A DNA stretch of 64,000 nt from CALBTQ01 sp036725605 (GCA_036725605.1 DAIMDW010000007.1:123324-187323), one strand, 5' to 3'. Shown: positions 47,193 through 56,361, counted from the first letter of the stretch. Numbers and translations: made by a program. Notes: generated by a model from the sequence alone, not told the origin.

Positions 47193-49800
47193 TCTTCTTG
47201 AGGGCCGCCTGCGCGACGCGGGCGATTTCCGGTTTGTTGCTGCGCACGAACTTCTGCACGATGTCCTTGGCTTCCTCGCCGCCCAGGTCGCCCAGGGCGC
47301 GGATGGTCGCCTCGGTGATCTTGTCGCTGACCTTCGGGCCGAACAGGCTGCTGAGTTTTCCCGGCCGGATGATTTTCTTGAAAAGGGGCAGCGCCTCTTC
47401 GCCGCCGATTTTACCCAGCGCGGTGATCAGGTCGATGGCCAGCGGTTCGTTCTTTTCCGGCAGCGTCGGATCGAGCTGCTGCAGCATGAACTCCAGCCCG
47501 GCCTTCGAACGCGCGTTGCCCAGGTGCGTGTACAACATGCGCTGGCTGGACAGGTCGAGGTTGGGCAGCGCCTGCGCCATCATCTGGTTGGCGCGCTCGT
47601 TGTTGATTTTGATCAACGAGGACAGACACGCCTTGCGCACCTGCTCGTGCTGGCTGGTCATCTGCTTGGCGATCAGCACGATCGCCTGATCGTCTTTCAT
47701 GTCGCCGGCCAGCACCACCAGGTTGCGGATGAAGTACCAGGGTTGTTCGGGCTTTTCCAGATACTCGCGCACCAACGGCTTGGCCGATTCGGGGAACCGC
47801 TCCAGACCGGTGATGACCTTTTTGCGCACACGCATTTCCTCGCTGTCGCGCAGAATCTCGATCAGCTTGCCGACCAGCCGCGAGGTGTCCATGGTGAACA
47901 GCACCTTGAGCGCCATTTCGGCTTGCTTTTCATCCTCGGCGGTGAAGCGGTCGATGAGGTAGTCGAACAGTTCCTTGTGCTCGAGGATCTTCGCCTCGCA
48001 CATGGTGAGGAACTTGATTTTCACCTGGTCGTTTTCCATCTCGCGCAGGTTGTTGACCGCTTTGAAAATCTGCATGACAAACTGCAGGTTGCCCGCTTCG
48101 ATCAGCTTGCCCAGGTCGCCGATGAGCACGGCGAGGAACGCGGCGTACACGCGCTGTTCCTTTTCCTGGCGGAACGCGCGCAGGTTCCAGTTGTACAGGT
48201 GGCTGTGGTACGTCGTGTTTTTCACTTCCAGCAGGCTTTGGCTGATGCGCACGATGGCCGCGGCCAGGCGCAGGCGCACGTTGGGATCCTCGTCGTTGAT
48301 GTTCTGATAGATCTTGTCGAGGATCTTCTTGGCCACGTCCGGACGGTTCATGTCGGTCAGACGCACGAGCAGATCGGGGATGTTCGGCTGGATCTTGTCG
48401 TCCAGGAAATAATCCGGGTCCTTGGTGATCAGCCGGCGCACCTTGAGAATCAGCAGCTTGTTCGGATCGGTCGCCTCTTTCTTGACGGCGCGCGCCATGC
48501 CCAGGGCCTTTTGCGCTTTCTCCACCAGGTCGGGCGATTGCTGGCGCGTTTTGAGATCCTGAATCAGCCGGTTGAGCACCTTCTCGGATTCGTCGATCTG
48601 CGAGGGATTGAATTCGAAGTCGGCCGGGTTGAGTCCTTCGATGACCCGGTGGTACTTGCGCAGGAACATGTCGATGATCGTCGATTTCTTTTTCATCGAC
48701 AGGGTCGAGAGAATGCGCCCCTTCAGGTCGGCTTTTTCCTCGAGGTCCTCGTTGAAGCGCGTCGAGAGGATGCGCGCCAGCGTAAACGATTTGAAGTTGG
48801 TGACGATCTTGAGAAAGTCGTCCAGCAGCTTGGCGCGGATTTGCGGCTGGTTGAACGAGTAGATGACCCGGCTGATGCTCTCGAAGGTGCCGGTCAGTTT
48901 TTCCACGCGTTCGTCGCGCGAGGTTTCGTTGGCCTCGGTAGTCGCCGCGGCCTGCATGGTGGCCATCTGTTTGAGCAACTCGGGGCTGATGCTCGAGATC
49001 ATCTCGCTGGTCACCGCCGATTGCTGGTACGCCGGCTGCGGGGCGGTGATGTCGGCTTCCATCGCCTCGGCGTCGTTGCTCCAGCGATCCAGCGCGGCGG
49101 CCAACACCGGGGCCAGTTGTTCGAAATCGACGCTCTTGGCGTTTTTCACCTTGTCGAAATCGATCTGCTGCTTGAGCTGGTCCAACTTGTCGTCGGAGAT
49201 GTTCAGGTCCTCCAGCGGCAGCTTGCTCACCAGGTATTGAACGAAAACGCCTTCCTTGAAATTCTCGTCGTTGAGCTGGCCGCTGGGTACGTTGGCCAGC
49301 TTTTCCAGCTCGGCGATGTCGGCCACGGTCTGGCCGCGTTCGATCGCGACGAAAACCTTGGTGTCGATTTCGATGTGCGTGACGCCTTTGGCTTCCAGGT
49401 GCTTGTTGATGTCCTCGATCTGGCGCAATTCATCCGGTTGTTGGCCGAGAATGTCGACGAACACTTCCAGCTCACCGCTGTTCAGGCCCTTCTTGTACGT
49501 CAGGCTTTTGATGTTGCGATCGCCCATCGTCTGGATGAACTTGGTCACGTAGCCGCGCTTCTGGATGCGGTCGGGCTGCAGTTCCTCGTTGATCAGCAAC
49601 TGGCGCTCATTTTCGGAGAGCGTGAACGAATTCAACTCGGCGAAGATGTTGTCGAAGTGGCCGATGCCGCGTTCCAGGGCGATCTTGATGATGGACGATC
49701 CGGGCGGGTACCGCTTGATGTTGACGATCGTACCGCCCAACGATTGGATGGTTTCCAGAATCTGGTCGCGTTGGTTGTCGGTTAGGCGCGTGTCACTCAT
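47185..49800 (-). CDS. HEAT-repeat protein of unknown function
   Basis: 871 residues, no signal peptide or membrane segment. The C-terminal 400 residues are alpha-helical repeats of the HEAT type (for example EDPNVRLRLAAAIVRIS and SEEMRVRKKVITGLERF). The N-terminal part starts with a helical domain (MSDTRLTDNQRDQILETIQS) and has coiled-coil character. HEAT scaffolds mediate protein-protein contacts; the partner is unknown. Overlaps waaA at its 3' end by 8 bases. Next gene upstream is the lytic transglycosylase region, separated by 71 bases. Confidence 0.82.
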   Translation of the reverse strand: MSDTRLTDNQRDQILETIQSLGGTIVNIKRYPPGSSIIKIALERGIGHFDNIFAELNSFTLSENERQLLINEELQPDRIQKRGYVTKFIQTMGDRNIKSLTYKKGLNSGELEVFVDILGQQPDELRQIEDINKHLEAKGVTHIEIDTKVFVAIERGQTVADIAELEKLANVPSGQLNDENFKEGVFVQYLVSKLPLEDLNISDDKLDQLKQQIDFDKVKNAKSVDFEQLAPVLAAALDRWSNDAEAMEADITAPQPAYQQSAVTSEMISSISPELLKQMATMQAAATTEANETSRDERVEKLTGTFESISRVIYSFNQPQIRAKLLDDFLKIVTNFKSFTLARILSTRFNEDLEEKADLKGRILSTLSMKKKSTIIDMFLRKYHRVIEGLNPADFEFNPSQIDESEKVLNRLIQDLKTRQQSPDLVEKAQKALGMARAVKKEATDPNKLLILKVRRLITKDPDYFLDDKIQPNIPDLLVRLTDMNRPDVAKKILDKIYQNINDEDPNVRLRLAAAIVRISQSLLEVKNTTYHSHLYNWNLRAFRQEKEQRVYAAFLAVLIGDLGKLIEAGNLQFVMQIFKAVNNLREMENDQVKIKFLTMCEAKILEHKELFDYLIDRFTAEDEKQAEMALKVLFTMDTSRLVGKLIEILRDSEEMRVRKKVITGLERFPESAKPLVREYLEKPEQPWYFIRNLVVLAGDMKDDQAIVLIAKQMTSQHEQVRKACLSSLIKINNERANQMMAQALPNLDLSSQRMLYTHLGNARSKAGLEFMLQQLDPTLPEKNEPLAIDLITALGKIGGEEALPLFKKIIRPGKLSSLFGPKVSDKITEATIRALGDLGGEEAKDIVQKFVRSNKPEIARVAQAALKKIS

Positions 49801-49871
49801 TGCGGTTGATCAACCTATATAGCTTGAGTATCGAAAAAGCCACCAAAGTTTAGAGAAAGCCGCGATTTATG

Positions 49872-52064
49872 TCAACGCGCCCGGTCGCGATGCGTCAGCA
49901 TGGTCTCGTATTTTTTCATCGCGGTGATGACCCGGCGGACGTACCGATTGGTTTCGAGGTAAGGGATCTCGGCGATGAAGTACGCCTGTTCTATTTTTTG
50001 TTTGTTGCGCAGCCATTTGGCGACGGCCTTGGGGCCGGCGTTGTAGGCAGCCACGGCGTAGGCCGGGTCGTCGCCCAGCGTATCCAACAGATGGCGCAGG
50101 TACCAGCAACCGTAGCGGACGTTGGTTTCCGGATCGTACAGGCTGTCTTCGTGATAATCCTCGCCCAGCGCGGCGGCGATCTCCTGTCCGGTCTGCGGCA
50201 TGACCTGCATCAGGCCCACCGCATAGGCGGGCGACTCGACCGTCGGCCGGTAGTTGGACTCGTTGAGGATGATCGCGTACACCAGCGCCGGCGGCAGGCG
50301 GAACTGTTTGGCGTAGCGTTCGACATTCTCGGCGTAGCCCAGCGGCAGATACAGCGGATAGTACGTGTCCAGCAGCGAATCGCGGTGTCCCTTCAGGTAT
50401 TGGTACACGCCGCCGCCGTACACCAGTTTGCGCGCCAGCGGATACGCCTTGGCGTCGTGCGCGACGCGGGCGAGGGCGAAACGTTGCGGTGCTTTGATCT
50501 TCTTGGGGATCTCCAGCGACACCATCTCGCGGTTGGCCGCGCGCCAGAAGCCCAGTTCGGTCGTCTGTTGCAGGCGGGGGAAGTTTTTGAGCTCGTCGAA
50601 TTCCGCCCACCACGCGCTGTTGATCGGCGTGAGTTTCGGCCCCCGCGTGTTGTGCCGGTTCATGCCCTGGGCGATGGTCACCGCCGGCCGTTTGTGCGCC
50701 TGCAGGATTTCCGCGCTACGCCAGCCGTAATAGCCGGTCGGATCGTTTTTGTTCAGCCGGGTGAGAATGGCCATCGCCTCGGTGACGCGCTTCTGCTTGA
50801 GCAGCACCTGTGCGCGCCAGAAGCTCGCGCGTTCCTTTTCCTCGCCGCGCCGATCGTTGAGGATCGCGGCAAAGTGCCCGTCGGCGGTTTTCAGATTGCC
50901 GGCCATCATCGCCGTCCAGCCGGCCTTCCAATGCAGGAACGAATTGGCGCTGCGTTTTTCTTTCAAACGTCGCGAGTAATACCCGTAGGCGTCGGTGTAT
51001 TTGTTGTCCTCGATGTTCAACAGGCTCAGTTGATACCAGCCGGTGCGCCGGGCGCCGTAGCCCGCGCCGTGCTTGGTCAGCAGTTGGTAGTTTTCGCGCG
51101 CCTTGGGCGCGTCGCCCAAACGCGTGTACAGCCGCGCGAGCTGGTAGAGAATGTCGCCGTACTTGGCGTCCTGGCGCGTTTTGAGCAATTCGAAGTACGC
51201 GGCCGCCTGATCGTTGTGGTGCGTGCGGAAGAACGAATCGGCCGCCTTGTCGACCAGCTCGGGCATCGCCGTCCACGGCTCGCCGCGTTCGCGCCGCAGG
51301 CGGATGGCGCGATCCAGCGCCGGGCCCGCCTGCTGATACGCGCCGCCGGTGTACATGCGCAAACCGAACTTCGCCGCGTGGTCGATCTGCGCGGGCACGT
51401 CCCCGGCGAAGGCCGTGCGGTGCAGGCCCTCCAACGCGCGGATGCTGTAACGGTGCGGATCGGTCTTTTCCAGCAATTGCCGATACAACGCGGCCGCGTC
51501 GGCGGTTTGCTTTTGCTCTTCAAGCAGCTCGGCCGCGCGCACCAGGTAATAAGCGCGCAGCGTCGCGCCGGCGGCCGCGGCGGCGGCCTGACGATACGCG
51601 GCGACCGCTTCGTCCTTTTTATCCAGATCGACGTAGGACTGCGCGATGCGCCCCGCCGTGTTTCGCGTCAGCGGCGATTGCGGATACTGCGTGCGCAGGG
51701 TTTGCAGCATGGTCAGGGCGGCGGCGTGATCGTGGGCGGCCGACGCGTTGCGCGCCGCCTCGTCCAGCGCGGCGGCCCGGTAAGCGGGCAGCAGGTCGCC
51801 CGTCTCGGCGAACAACCGCGACGCCTGCTGGTAGCGCCCGGCCTGCTCGTGCTCGCGGGCCAGACGCACCAACTCGCGTCCCTGCGCCATGGGGGGCAAT
51901 TTCCGCGCGGCCGTTTCCTTTTCCGCCAGCGGATTGGGCGGCGGCGCGGAGGCGCTGATGCTGTCGTCGGCCGTGCCCACGGCGCACGACGAGCACAGCA
52001 AAAGCGATAGGGAAAGGAGGATCGTCAGGGAAAACAAACGCAACGTCGAGCGCGGAGCGGTCAT
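49872..52064 (-). CDS. slt: Soluble lytic transglycosylase with TPR superhelix (exported)
   Basis: 730 residues. Signal peptide with a Cys-rich end (LSLSLLLCSSC), so it may be a lipoprotein. A long TPR-like alpha-superhelix (about residues 40-570) leads into an SLT lysozyme-like domain from PPALVYAIILNESNYRP. The catalytic Glu is Glu602, followed by VGLMQVMPQTGQEIA and AVAAYNAGPKAV. It cleaves peptidoglycan with formation of 1,6-anhydro-muramic acid, as in E. coli Slt70. The start ATG (52062-52064) has a weak ribosome-binding site. Confidence 0.93.
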   Translation of the reverse strand: MTAPRSTLRLFSLTILLSLSLLLCSSCAVGTADDSISASAPPPNPLAEKETAARKLPPMAQGRELVRLAREHEQAGRYQQASRLFAETGDLLPAYRAAALDEAARNASAAHDHAAALTMLQTLRTQYPQSPLTRNTAGRIAQSYVDLDKKDEAVAAYRQAAAAAAGATLRAYYLVRAAELLEEQKQTADAAALYRQLLEKTDPHRYSIRALEGLHRTAFAGDVPAQIDHAAKFGLRMYTGGAYQQAGPALDRAIRLRRERGEPWTAMPELVDKAADSFFRTHHNDQAAAYFELLKTRQDAKYGDILYQLARLYTRLGDAPKARENYQLLTKHGAGYGARRTGWYQLSLLNIEDNKYTDAYGYYSRRLKEKRSANSFLHWKAGWTAMMAGNLKTADGHFAAILNDRRGEEKERASFWRAQVLLKQKRVTEAMAILTRLNKNDPTGYYGWRSAEILQAHKRPAVTIAQGMNRHNTRGPKLTPINSAWWAEFDELKNFPRLQQTTELGFWRAANREMVSLEIPKKIKAPQRFALARVAHDAKAYPLARKLVYGGGVYQYLKGHRDSLLDTYYPLYLPLGYAENVERYAKQFRLPPALVYAIILNESNYRPTVESPAYAVGLMQVMPQTGQEIAAALGEDYHEDSLYDPETNVRYGCWYLRHLLDTLGDDPAYAVAAYNAGPKAVAKWLRNKQKIEQAYFIAEIPYLETNRYVRRVITAMKKYETMLTHRDRAR

Positions 52065-52091
52065 CGTGCGGTCAATTATCCTCGCATCTGG

Positions 52092-52364
52092 TTAAAGGGG
52101 AATGCGGCGGCTTTTCGCGAAGCCCATGATGATGTTGCGCGCCTTTTGCAGATTCGACAACCGGTGGTGTTTTTTGCGGTTCCCGTCGAAATCGTCTTCG
52201 GCGATGATCTCGTTGCGGAACTCGCGCTCGAATTGGGCGACGTATTGCAGCAGTGTGCGCAGTTGTTCGCTCGTGCCGAATTTACGCAAGCTGACCACCG
52301 TCATCATCGCGTAACCGTCCGCCACGGCTTTGATGTATTCTTTCGGACTGCTGCCAACACCCAT
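52092..52364 (-). CDS. Small protein of unknown function
   Basis: 90 residues, basic at the C-terminus (KSRRIPL), predicted soluble and helical (SLRKFGTSEQLRTLLQYVAQ). The frame is open upstream to 52667 through the intergenic repeat, but the ATG at 52362-52364 has GGAGG 6 bases upstream and is the believable start. No family recognised. It ends 27 bases upstream (in gene order, downstream on the map) of the transglycosylase start, so they could share a transcript. Confidence 0.65.
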   Translation of the reverse strand: MGVGSSPKEYIKAVADGYAMMTVVSLRKFGTSEQLRTLLQYVAQFEREFRNEIIAEDDFDGNRKKHHRLSNLQKARNIIMGFAKSRRIPL

Positions 52365-52497
52365 TATGGCCTCCACGGTTGCGTATCTTTTTTCCAACCA
52401 TAAAGGACTCACCGTCAAAGTACAACCCGATGAGCCAATCCAATGCGGAATGACGAAAGCGGAAAGCGGAATTTTACAATGCGGAATGTCGAGTTTA

Positions 52498-52532
52498 TTA
52501 AACAAAACGGGGACGGAAAAATTCCATCCCCG
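52498..52532 (-). terminator. Terminator of the TolB/OmpA fusion gene
   Basis: An 11-position stem (CGGGGACGGAA at 52508-52518, TTCCATCCCCG at 52522-52532) with one mismatch and a 3-base loop. On the minus strand it is followed by TTTTGTTTAAT. The second copy of the intergenic repeat lies between the gene's stop and this hairpin, so it is transcribed as 3' UTR. Confidence 0.9.
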
Positions 52533-52553
52533 CATGCGTTGTAGTGCGTTCTT

Positions 52554-52662
52554 TTTCACCCCGGGCCGCGCCCGACCCTCTCCCTGGTGGAGAGGGCAAA
52601 AGCCGGTAACCAAGGACTCCCTTCTCCCACCGGGAGAAGGGGCGGGGATGAGGGGCGTCTGC
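52554..52662. repeat. Intergenic palindromic repeat, copy 2
   Basis: TTCACCCCGGGCCGCGCCCGACCCTCTCCC-type block with a hairpin (CCCTCTCC...GGAGAGGG) and a second hairpin (CCTTCTCCCACCGGGAGAAGG at 52619-52640 region). It matches copy 1 at 131-238 along its length with a few differences. It sits between the OmpA-fusion stop (52677) and its terminator. Confidence 0.75.
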
Positions 52663-52676
52663 CACAAATCCCCAAA

Positions 52677-54287
52677 TTACTCGCCGAGGACCTCGATGAT
52701 CACCCGGTTGTTCTGCGCCCGGCCGCTGCGCGTGCTGTTGCTGGCGACCGGCGCGGCGTCGCCCATGCCGAAGGGCTGGATGCGGCCGGGTTCGATGCCG
52801 CGCTGCACGAGGTAATCCTTGATCTTCTCGGCGCGGCGTTGGGTCAGGCGCGAATTGTTGCGGTGCTGCACGCTGTCGGTGTAGACGCGCACGGCCACGC
52901 GCACTTCTTTCCAGTTCTTGAGTTTCTCGACGAGGCTTTCCAGGATCGGGATGCTTTGCATGGTGTATTCATCGCGATACACCTTGAATTGGATGGCCAA
53001 CGGATGCAGCTTCTGCAGCGGCGGATCGTCGGGGCAACCGTCCTTGTCCTGGAAGGCGTTGTAGGTTTCGGGCTCGTTGGGGCACTGATCGTCTTTGTCG
53101 GCGATGTTGTCGTTGTCGTTGTCGGGATCGGGGCAGCCGTCGTTGTCCTGGAAGCCGTCGTTGTCTTCCAGCTTGTCGGGGCACTGATCCTCCGCGTCGA
53201 GCACGCCGTCGTTGTCGTTGTCGGTGTCGGGACAGCCGTCCTCATCCTCGAAGCCGTCGATGTCCTCGGCCTCTTTCGGGCACTGGTCCTTGACGTTGAT
53301 GATGCCGTCGCCGTCGATGTCGGGCGGGATCGGCACGAAGCCGGCCGGCTTGAGCCGCCAGATGTCCCAGTTGCCGTTATCGTTGGAATGGAAATAGATG
53401 TAGCCGTCGTTGCCCCACATCGCGCCGCCCTCGAATTTCTCGTGGGTGGTCAGCGGAGCCAGGCCGGTGCCGTCGGATTTGATGATCCACAGATTCCAGT
53501 TTTTGTTTTCGTTCGAGGTGAACACGATGTAGCGGCCGCCGGGCGACCAGGCCGGTTCGATGTCCTCGGCCTCGCGCGAGGTGAGGCGGGTCAGGTCCGA
53601 GCCGTCGGGGCGGATCGTGTAGATTTCGAAGTTGCCCGAGGCGTTGCTGGAAAAGACGATCCGCGTGCCGTCGGGACTCCACTTCGGAAAGAGGCCCTGG
53701 GTGTTGAGGTCCAGCAGGTTCGAGCCGTCGGCGTTGATGATGTAGATGTTGGGCATCTTGCTGCGCCAGCGTTTCCAGAACATGCCGTTGCGGTTGATGC
53801 CCACGTCCTTGCCTTTGTCATAGGCGTTGAAGACGATCTTTACGTTGTCGTAGTGGCAATCGGCGCCGAAGGCCAGCTTGGGAATGTTGGTCACCTTCGA
53901 GATGGTGCCGCCGCCGACGTTCTTTTTCCAGATCGCGCGCATGTCGACGCGACGGTAGGAATCGAAGAGGAGGGTGTGGTCGTCGGCCATCCAGGACGGA
54001 AACGCGTCGTCGGCTTCGTCGACGTCCAGCCGCTGCACCGAGCCCGAGGCCGTGTCCTTGATGAAAATATCGAAGTTTTTACCGGCCGAATCGCTCTTTT
54101 GGTAGCTCATGTAGGCCACCCGTTTGGCGTCGGGCGACACGTCGGGATAAAAATCGTCGAAGTCGTCGTTGGTCACCTGCGCCAGATCGACATAAGCTCC
54201 ACCCTGGGCCTGCGGTTTGTCGTTGACGAAAATAAGAAGCGATAAAGTAATAATCGTCGCTGCTATCAGCAGATAGCGAACACGCAT
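52677..54287 (-). CDS. TolB-like propeller / thrombospondin-3 / OmpA-domain fusion
   Basis: 536 residues. Signal-type N-terminus (YLLIAATIITLSLLIFV), then six or more TolB-like WD40/PD40 blades, each with the NIYIINADGSNL...PKWSPDGTRIVFSSN pattern (about 35-330). Next come three TSP3-type Ca-binding repeats (DxDxDG motifs with paired Cys: 340-430) and a C-terminal OmpA/Pal peptidoglycan-binding domain (RLTQRRAEKIKDYLVQRGIE, then RVIIEVLGE). It looks like TolB and Pal fused through a calcium-stabilised linker and may tether the envelope layers. Own promoter and terminator. GGGAGG site precedes the ATG. Confidence 0.9.
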   Translation of the reverse strand: MRVRYLLIAATIITLSLLIFVNDKPQAQGGAYVDLAQVTNDDFDDFYPDVSPDAKRVAYMSYQKSDSAGKNFDIFIKDTASGSVQRLDVDEADDAFPSWMADDHTLLFDSYRRVDMRAIWKKNVGGGTISKVTNIPKLAFGADCHYDNVKIVFNAYDKGKDVGINRNGMFWKRWRSKMPNIYIINADGSNLLDLNTQGLFPKWSPDGTRIVFSSNASGNFEIYTIRPDGSDLTRLTSREAEDIEPAWSPGGRYIVFTSNENKNWNLWIIKSDGTGLAPLTTHEKFEGGAMWGNDGYIYFHSNDNGNWDIWRLKPAGFVPIPPDIDGDGIINVKDQCPKEAEDIDGFEDEDGCPDTDNDNDGVLDAEDQCPDKLEDNDGFQDNDGCPDPDNDNDNIADKDDQCPNEPETYNAFQDKDGCPDDPPLQKLHPLAIQFKVYRDEYTMQSIPILESLVEKLKNWKEVRVAVRVYTDSVQHRNNSRLTQRRAEKIKDYLVQRGIEPGRIQPFGMGDAAPVASNSTRSGRAQNNRVIIEVLGE

Positions 54288-54343
54288 GGGCCTGCCTCCC
54301 TACATGATTTTCATGGTAAATGAATAACTCTCACCACAACGAT

Positions 54344-54372
54344 TACATATCGCCTGCCCGGTGGCTTGTCAA
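54344..54372 (-). promoter_or_regulatory. Promoter of the TolB/OmpA fusion gene
   Basis: Perfect TTGACA (minus, 54367-54372) and TATGTA (54344-54349) with a 17-base spacer. Transcription would start near 54337, giving a leader of about 50 bases. Confidence 0.8.
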
Positions 54373-54437
54373 GACTTTGGGATTTAACTACAGAAAAATG
54401 CACACGTTTTTTGCAGCCTCAATTTCCGTTTATCCGC

Positions 54438-54466
54438 TTGCGTATTTGCGGTGTCTTTTGTAGTGT
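54438..54466 (+). promoter_or_regulatory. Possible promoter of the Cys-rich exported protein
   Basis: TTGCGT (54438-54443) and TAGTGT (54461-54466) are 17 bases apart, about 53 bases upstream of the start. The -10 is weak. Confidence 0.4.
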
Positions 54467-54518
54467 ACCGAGTCATGGTTCGCGGTGCGAACGTCTCGAC
54501 ATTTAGCAGAGAGGAACG

Positions 54519-55193
54519 GTGCGGATGAAACGACACAAGACGGTGGTCGTGGTTCTTTTGGCCACTTTAATCGCCGCCTCGGCGGCCGCGGCCGGCAGCA
54601 TGATCGGCAAGTTGTACGTCAAGCAAAGCGAGGTGCTGCTGACCGAACGATCCGGCCAGACGTGCCTGAACGAAGTGGAAAATTATTGCGAACGCTCGTA
54701 CATGTGCCCGGAAGGCAAGGTGGCCCACGCGCTGGTGTACAACATCAAGGAAGACCAGGGCGACAAGATCCTTTCCGGCCTGAGCCTGGTGTGCGCCGAT
54801 CCGAACGCGTTCCAGCAGCCGGAAACGGTGGGTGCGTCGGGCGAGACGTTCACCGGCCAGGTGATCACCGATTATTGCCCGGTCGGCTACCTGCTGGCGG
54901 GCTCGGAATTCTATACGAACGAAAAGCGCCTCAATCTGACCGGCGCGCGCCGGGTCTGCCGTCGTTACGAGCCGTACGACGAACTGCGCGGCAAGGACGT
55001 TTTCGGCAACGGCGTGGACAACATGGACAACGTCTGCCCGGAAAAGCATTGGGTGTCGGGCTTGAAAATGAGCTTCCACCGCGAAGTGACCGACGGCCGG
55101 GTGGATACGCAGTTGATCAACGTGCGCTACTATTGCAGCGAGGTTCGCCACTGGCTGGTCGAACCGGATCCGGAAGATATTCCCGGCCGCTGA
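54519..55193 (+). CDS. Cys-rich exported protein of unknown function
   Basis: 224 residues. Signal peptide (KTVVVVLLATLIAASAAAAG) and a mature chain with eight spread Cys (TCLNEVENYC, YMCPE, LVCAD, DYCPV, RVCRR, NVCPE, YYCSE), likely disulfide-bonded outside the cytoplasm. No family recognised. GTG at 54519 has GAGG at close spacing; ATG at 54525 is an alternative start two codons in. It has its own promoter-like sequence and a strong terminator (55214-55249), so it is a single-gene unit. Confidence 0.78.
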   Translation: MRMKRHKTVVVVLLATLIAASAAAAGSMIGKLYVKQSEVLLTERSGQTCLNEVENYCERSYMCPEGKVAHALVYNIKEDQGDKILSGLSLVCADPNAFQQPETVGASGETFTGQVITDYCPVGYLLAGSEFYTNEKRLNLTGARRVCRRYEPYDELRGKDVFGNGVDNMDNVCPEKHWVSGLKMSFHREVTDGRVDTQLINVRYYCSEVRHWLVEPDPEDIPGR

Positions 55194-55213
55194 ACGAGAT
55201 ATGGACCGAATCG

Positions 55214-55249
55214 ACGGCGTTCGCGTGACCTCATGCGAGCGCCGTTTTT
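55214..55249 (+). terminator. Terminator of the Cys-rich protein gene
   Basis: ACGGCGTTCGC (55214-55224) pairs with GCGAGCGCCGT (55235-55245), 11 positions with one mismatch and a 10-base loop, followed by five T. It starts 20 bases after the stop. Confidence 0.9.
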
Positions 55250-55283
55250 GTTGAACCCCATGGGGGATGATACACATCGCCTG

Positions 55284-55312
55284 TTGCGCGGCGCGAAACG
55301 ATCGGGCATAGT
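55284..55312 (+). promoter_or_regulatory. Likely promoter of the DUF92 gene
   Basis: TTGCGC (55284-55289) and CATAGT (55307-55312) with a 17-base spacer, about 50 bases upstream of the start at 55361. Confidence 0.45.
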
Positions 55313-55360
55313 TTGAACTGATTTTTTCCGTGTTTTCAGGACGGTAGTGGAAGAAAGACG

Positions 55361-56146
55361 ATGCCATTTCAATTTCACTTCAACGGGAATCCGCTCATCG
55401 GGCTCGCGCTCGCGCTGGTGCTGAGCCTGCTGGCCTGGAAACTTAAATGGACGACCAAGGCGGGCGCCTGGAGCCTGACGGTGGTGATGGCCGCGGTCTA
55501 TCTGGCGTTCGGCTGGTCGGGCTTCGTGCTGCTTTGCCTGTTTTTCCTGTCGGCCGGTGCGGCCCGGTGGCACGCGGTGCAGGTGATGATTCGGCGTAAA
55601 ATCGCCGTGGGCGAGGAAAAAACGAGCCTGCACAATTTCGCGATGATCTTCGTGCGCGGCTTCATTCCGTTCCTGTGCGCCGTGGTGCTGGTGCTCTCGG
55701 GCGAACCGGAAACGCGCTTTTTGTGCGTGGTCGCTTTTCTGGCGGCGATGGCCTCGGCGTTGGGCGACATCCTAAGCACCGATTTGGGACAAGCCTACGG
55801 GCGGCGCGTTTACCGGTTGATCACCCTGGAGCGGGTGCGCGCCGGCACGCGCGGCGGGGTGAGCGTCGAGGGCAGCCTGATCGGCGCGGGGGCGGTCGTC
55901 GTGTTCGCGATCCTGTCGATGATCCTGCTGCGCGTGGGCGGTTTTTCGATTCAGTATTTCGAAATCGGCCTGCGGGAAATCGTGGTCATGACCTTCGCCG
56001 CGATCATCGCCAACCACATCGAAAGCACGATGGGCGGCATCTTCGGTCAGTTCCAGAAAAAACCGAACAAGCAACTGCTCAATTTCATCGGCAGCGCGAT
56101 CGGCGCGATGCTGGCCGTCTTTTTCACCAACCTGCCGGAGGGATGA
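55361..56146 (+). CDS. DUF92 integral membrane protein
   Basis: 261 residues with six or more helices. The signature ASALGDILSTDLGQAYGRR followed by RVRAGTRGGVSVEGSLIGAGA is that of DUF92, a family that in plants includes phytyl-phosphate kinase (VTE6) and in animals TMEM19. In bacteria the substrate is unknown; CTP-dependent prenyl-phosphate kinase activity is the best-known chemistry in the family. The last 4 bases overlap the next small gene. Confidence 0.88.
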   Translation: MPFQFHFNGNPLIGLALALVLSLLAWKLKWTTKAGAWSLTVVMAAVYLAFGWSGFVLLCLFFLSAGAARWHAVQVMIRRKIAVGEEKTSLHNFAMIFVRGFIPFLCAVVLVLSGEPETRFLCVVAFLAAMASALGDILSTDLGQAYGRRVYRLITLERVRAGTRGGVSVEGSLIGAGAVVVFAILSMILLRVGGFSIQYFEIGLREIVVMTFAAIIANHIESTMGGIFGQFQKKPNKQLLNFIGSAIGAMLAVFFTNLPEG

Positions 56147-56361
56147 TGGACGAGCAACGGCGCCCCATTCGCGTGGTGGAAACCATGGACGTCACCGCCG
56201 AAACGCTGGAGAAAATCATCAACGAGATGCACGGCGAGGGCTACACGCTCGATACGATCCGCTTTGCGATGAGCGACGCGTCGCGCCGGCCGGCGATGGC
56301 GTTTTTGATTTTCTGCGATCCGAAGGCGATTACAGTTTCAGAATCTTGCGCAGCGTCGTAG
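56143..56361 (+). CDS. Small protein of unknown function
   Basis: 72 residues, soluble, with a repeating-strand/helix look (RVVETMDVTAETLEKIINEM, then EGYTLDTIRFAMSDA) somewhat like DUF4177-type small proteins. ATG at 56143 overlaps the DUF92 stop (ATGA), with GGAGGG just upstream; 56146 is also possible. Cotranscribed with DUF92, so its role may be tied to it. Its last 32 bases overlap the convergent response-regulator gene, the largest such overlap in the window. Confidence 0.7.
   Translation: MMDEQRRPIRVVETMDVTAETLEKIINEMHGEGYTLDTIRFAMSDASRRPAMAFLIFCDPKAITVSESCAAS

Noticed and set aside
47050..49785. A 911-codon open frame on the plus strand
   Set aside because: It is exactly antisense to the HEAT-repeat gene, whose product has real repeat structure. 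Long antisense frames are expected in GC-rich DNA with strong third-position bias.
49869..52010. A 713-codon open frame on the plus strand
   Set aside because: Antisense to the lytic transglycosylase, which has clear catalytic motifs. The plus frame has no domain or signal and a composition of repeated Arg/Ala/Gly.
52365..52667. N-terminal extension of the 90-residue protein through the intergenic repeat
   Set aside because: The repeat and terminator hairpin lie in it; the ATG at 52362-52364 has a good ribosome-binding site.
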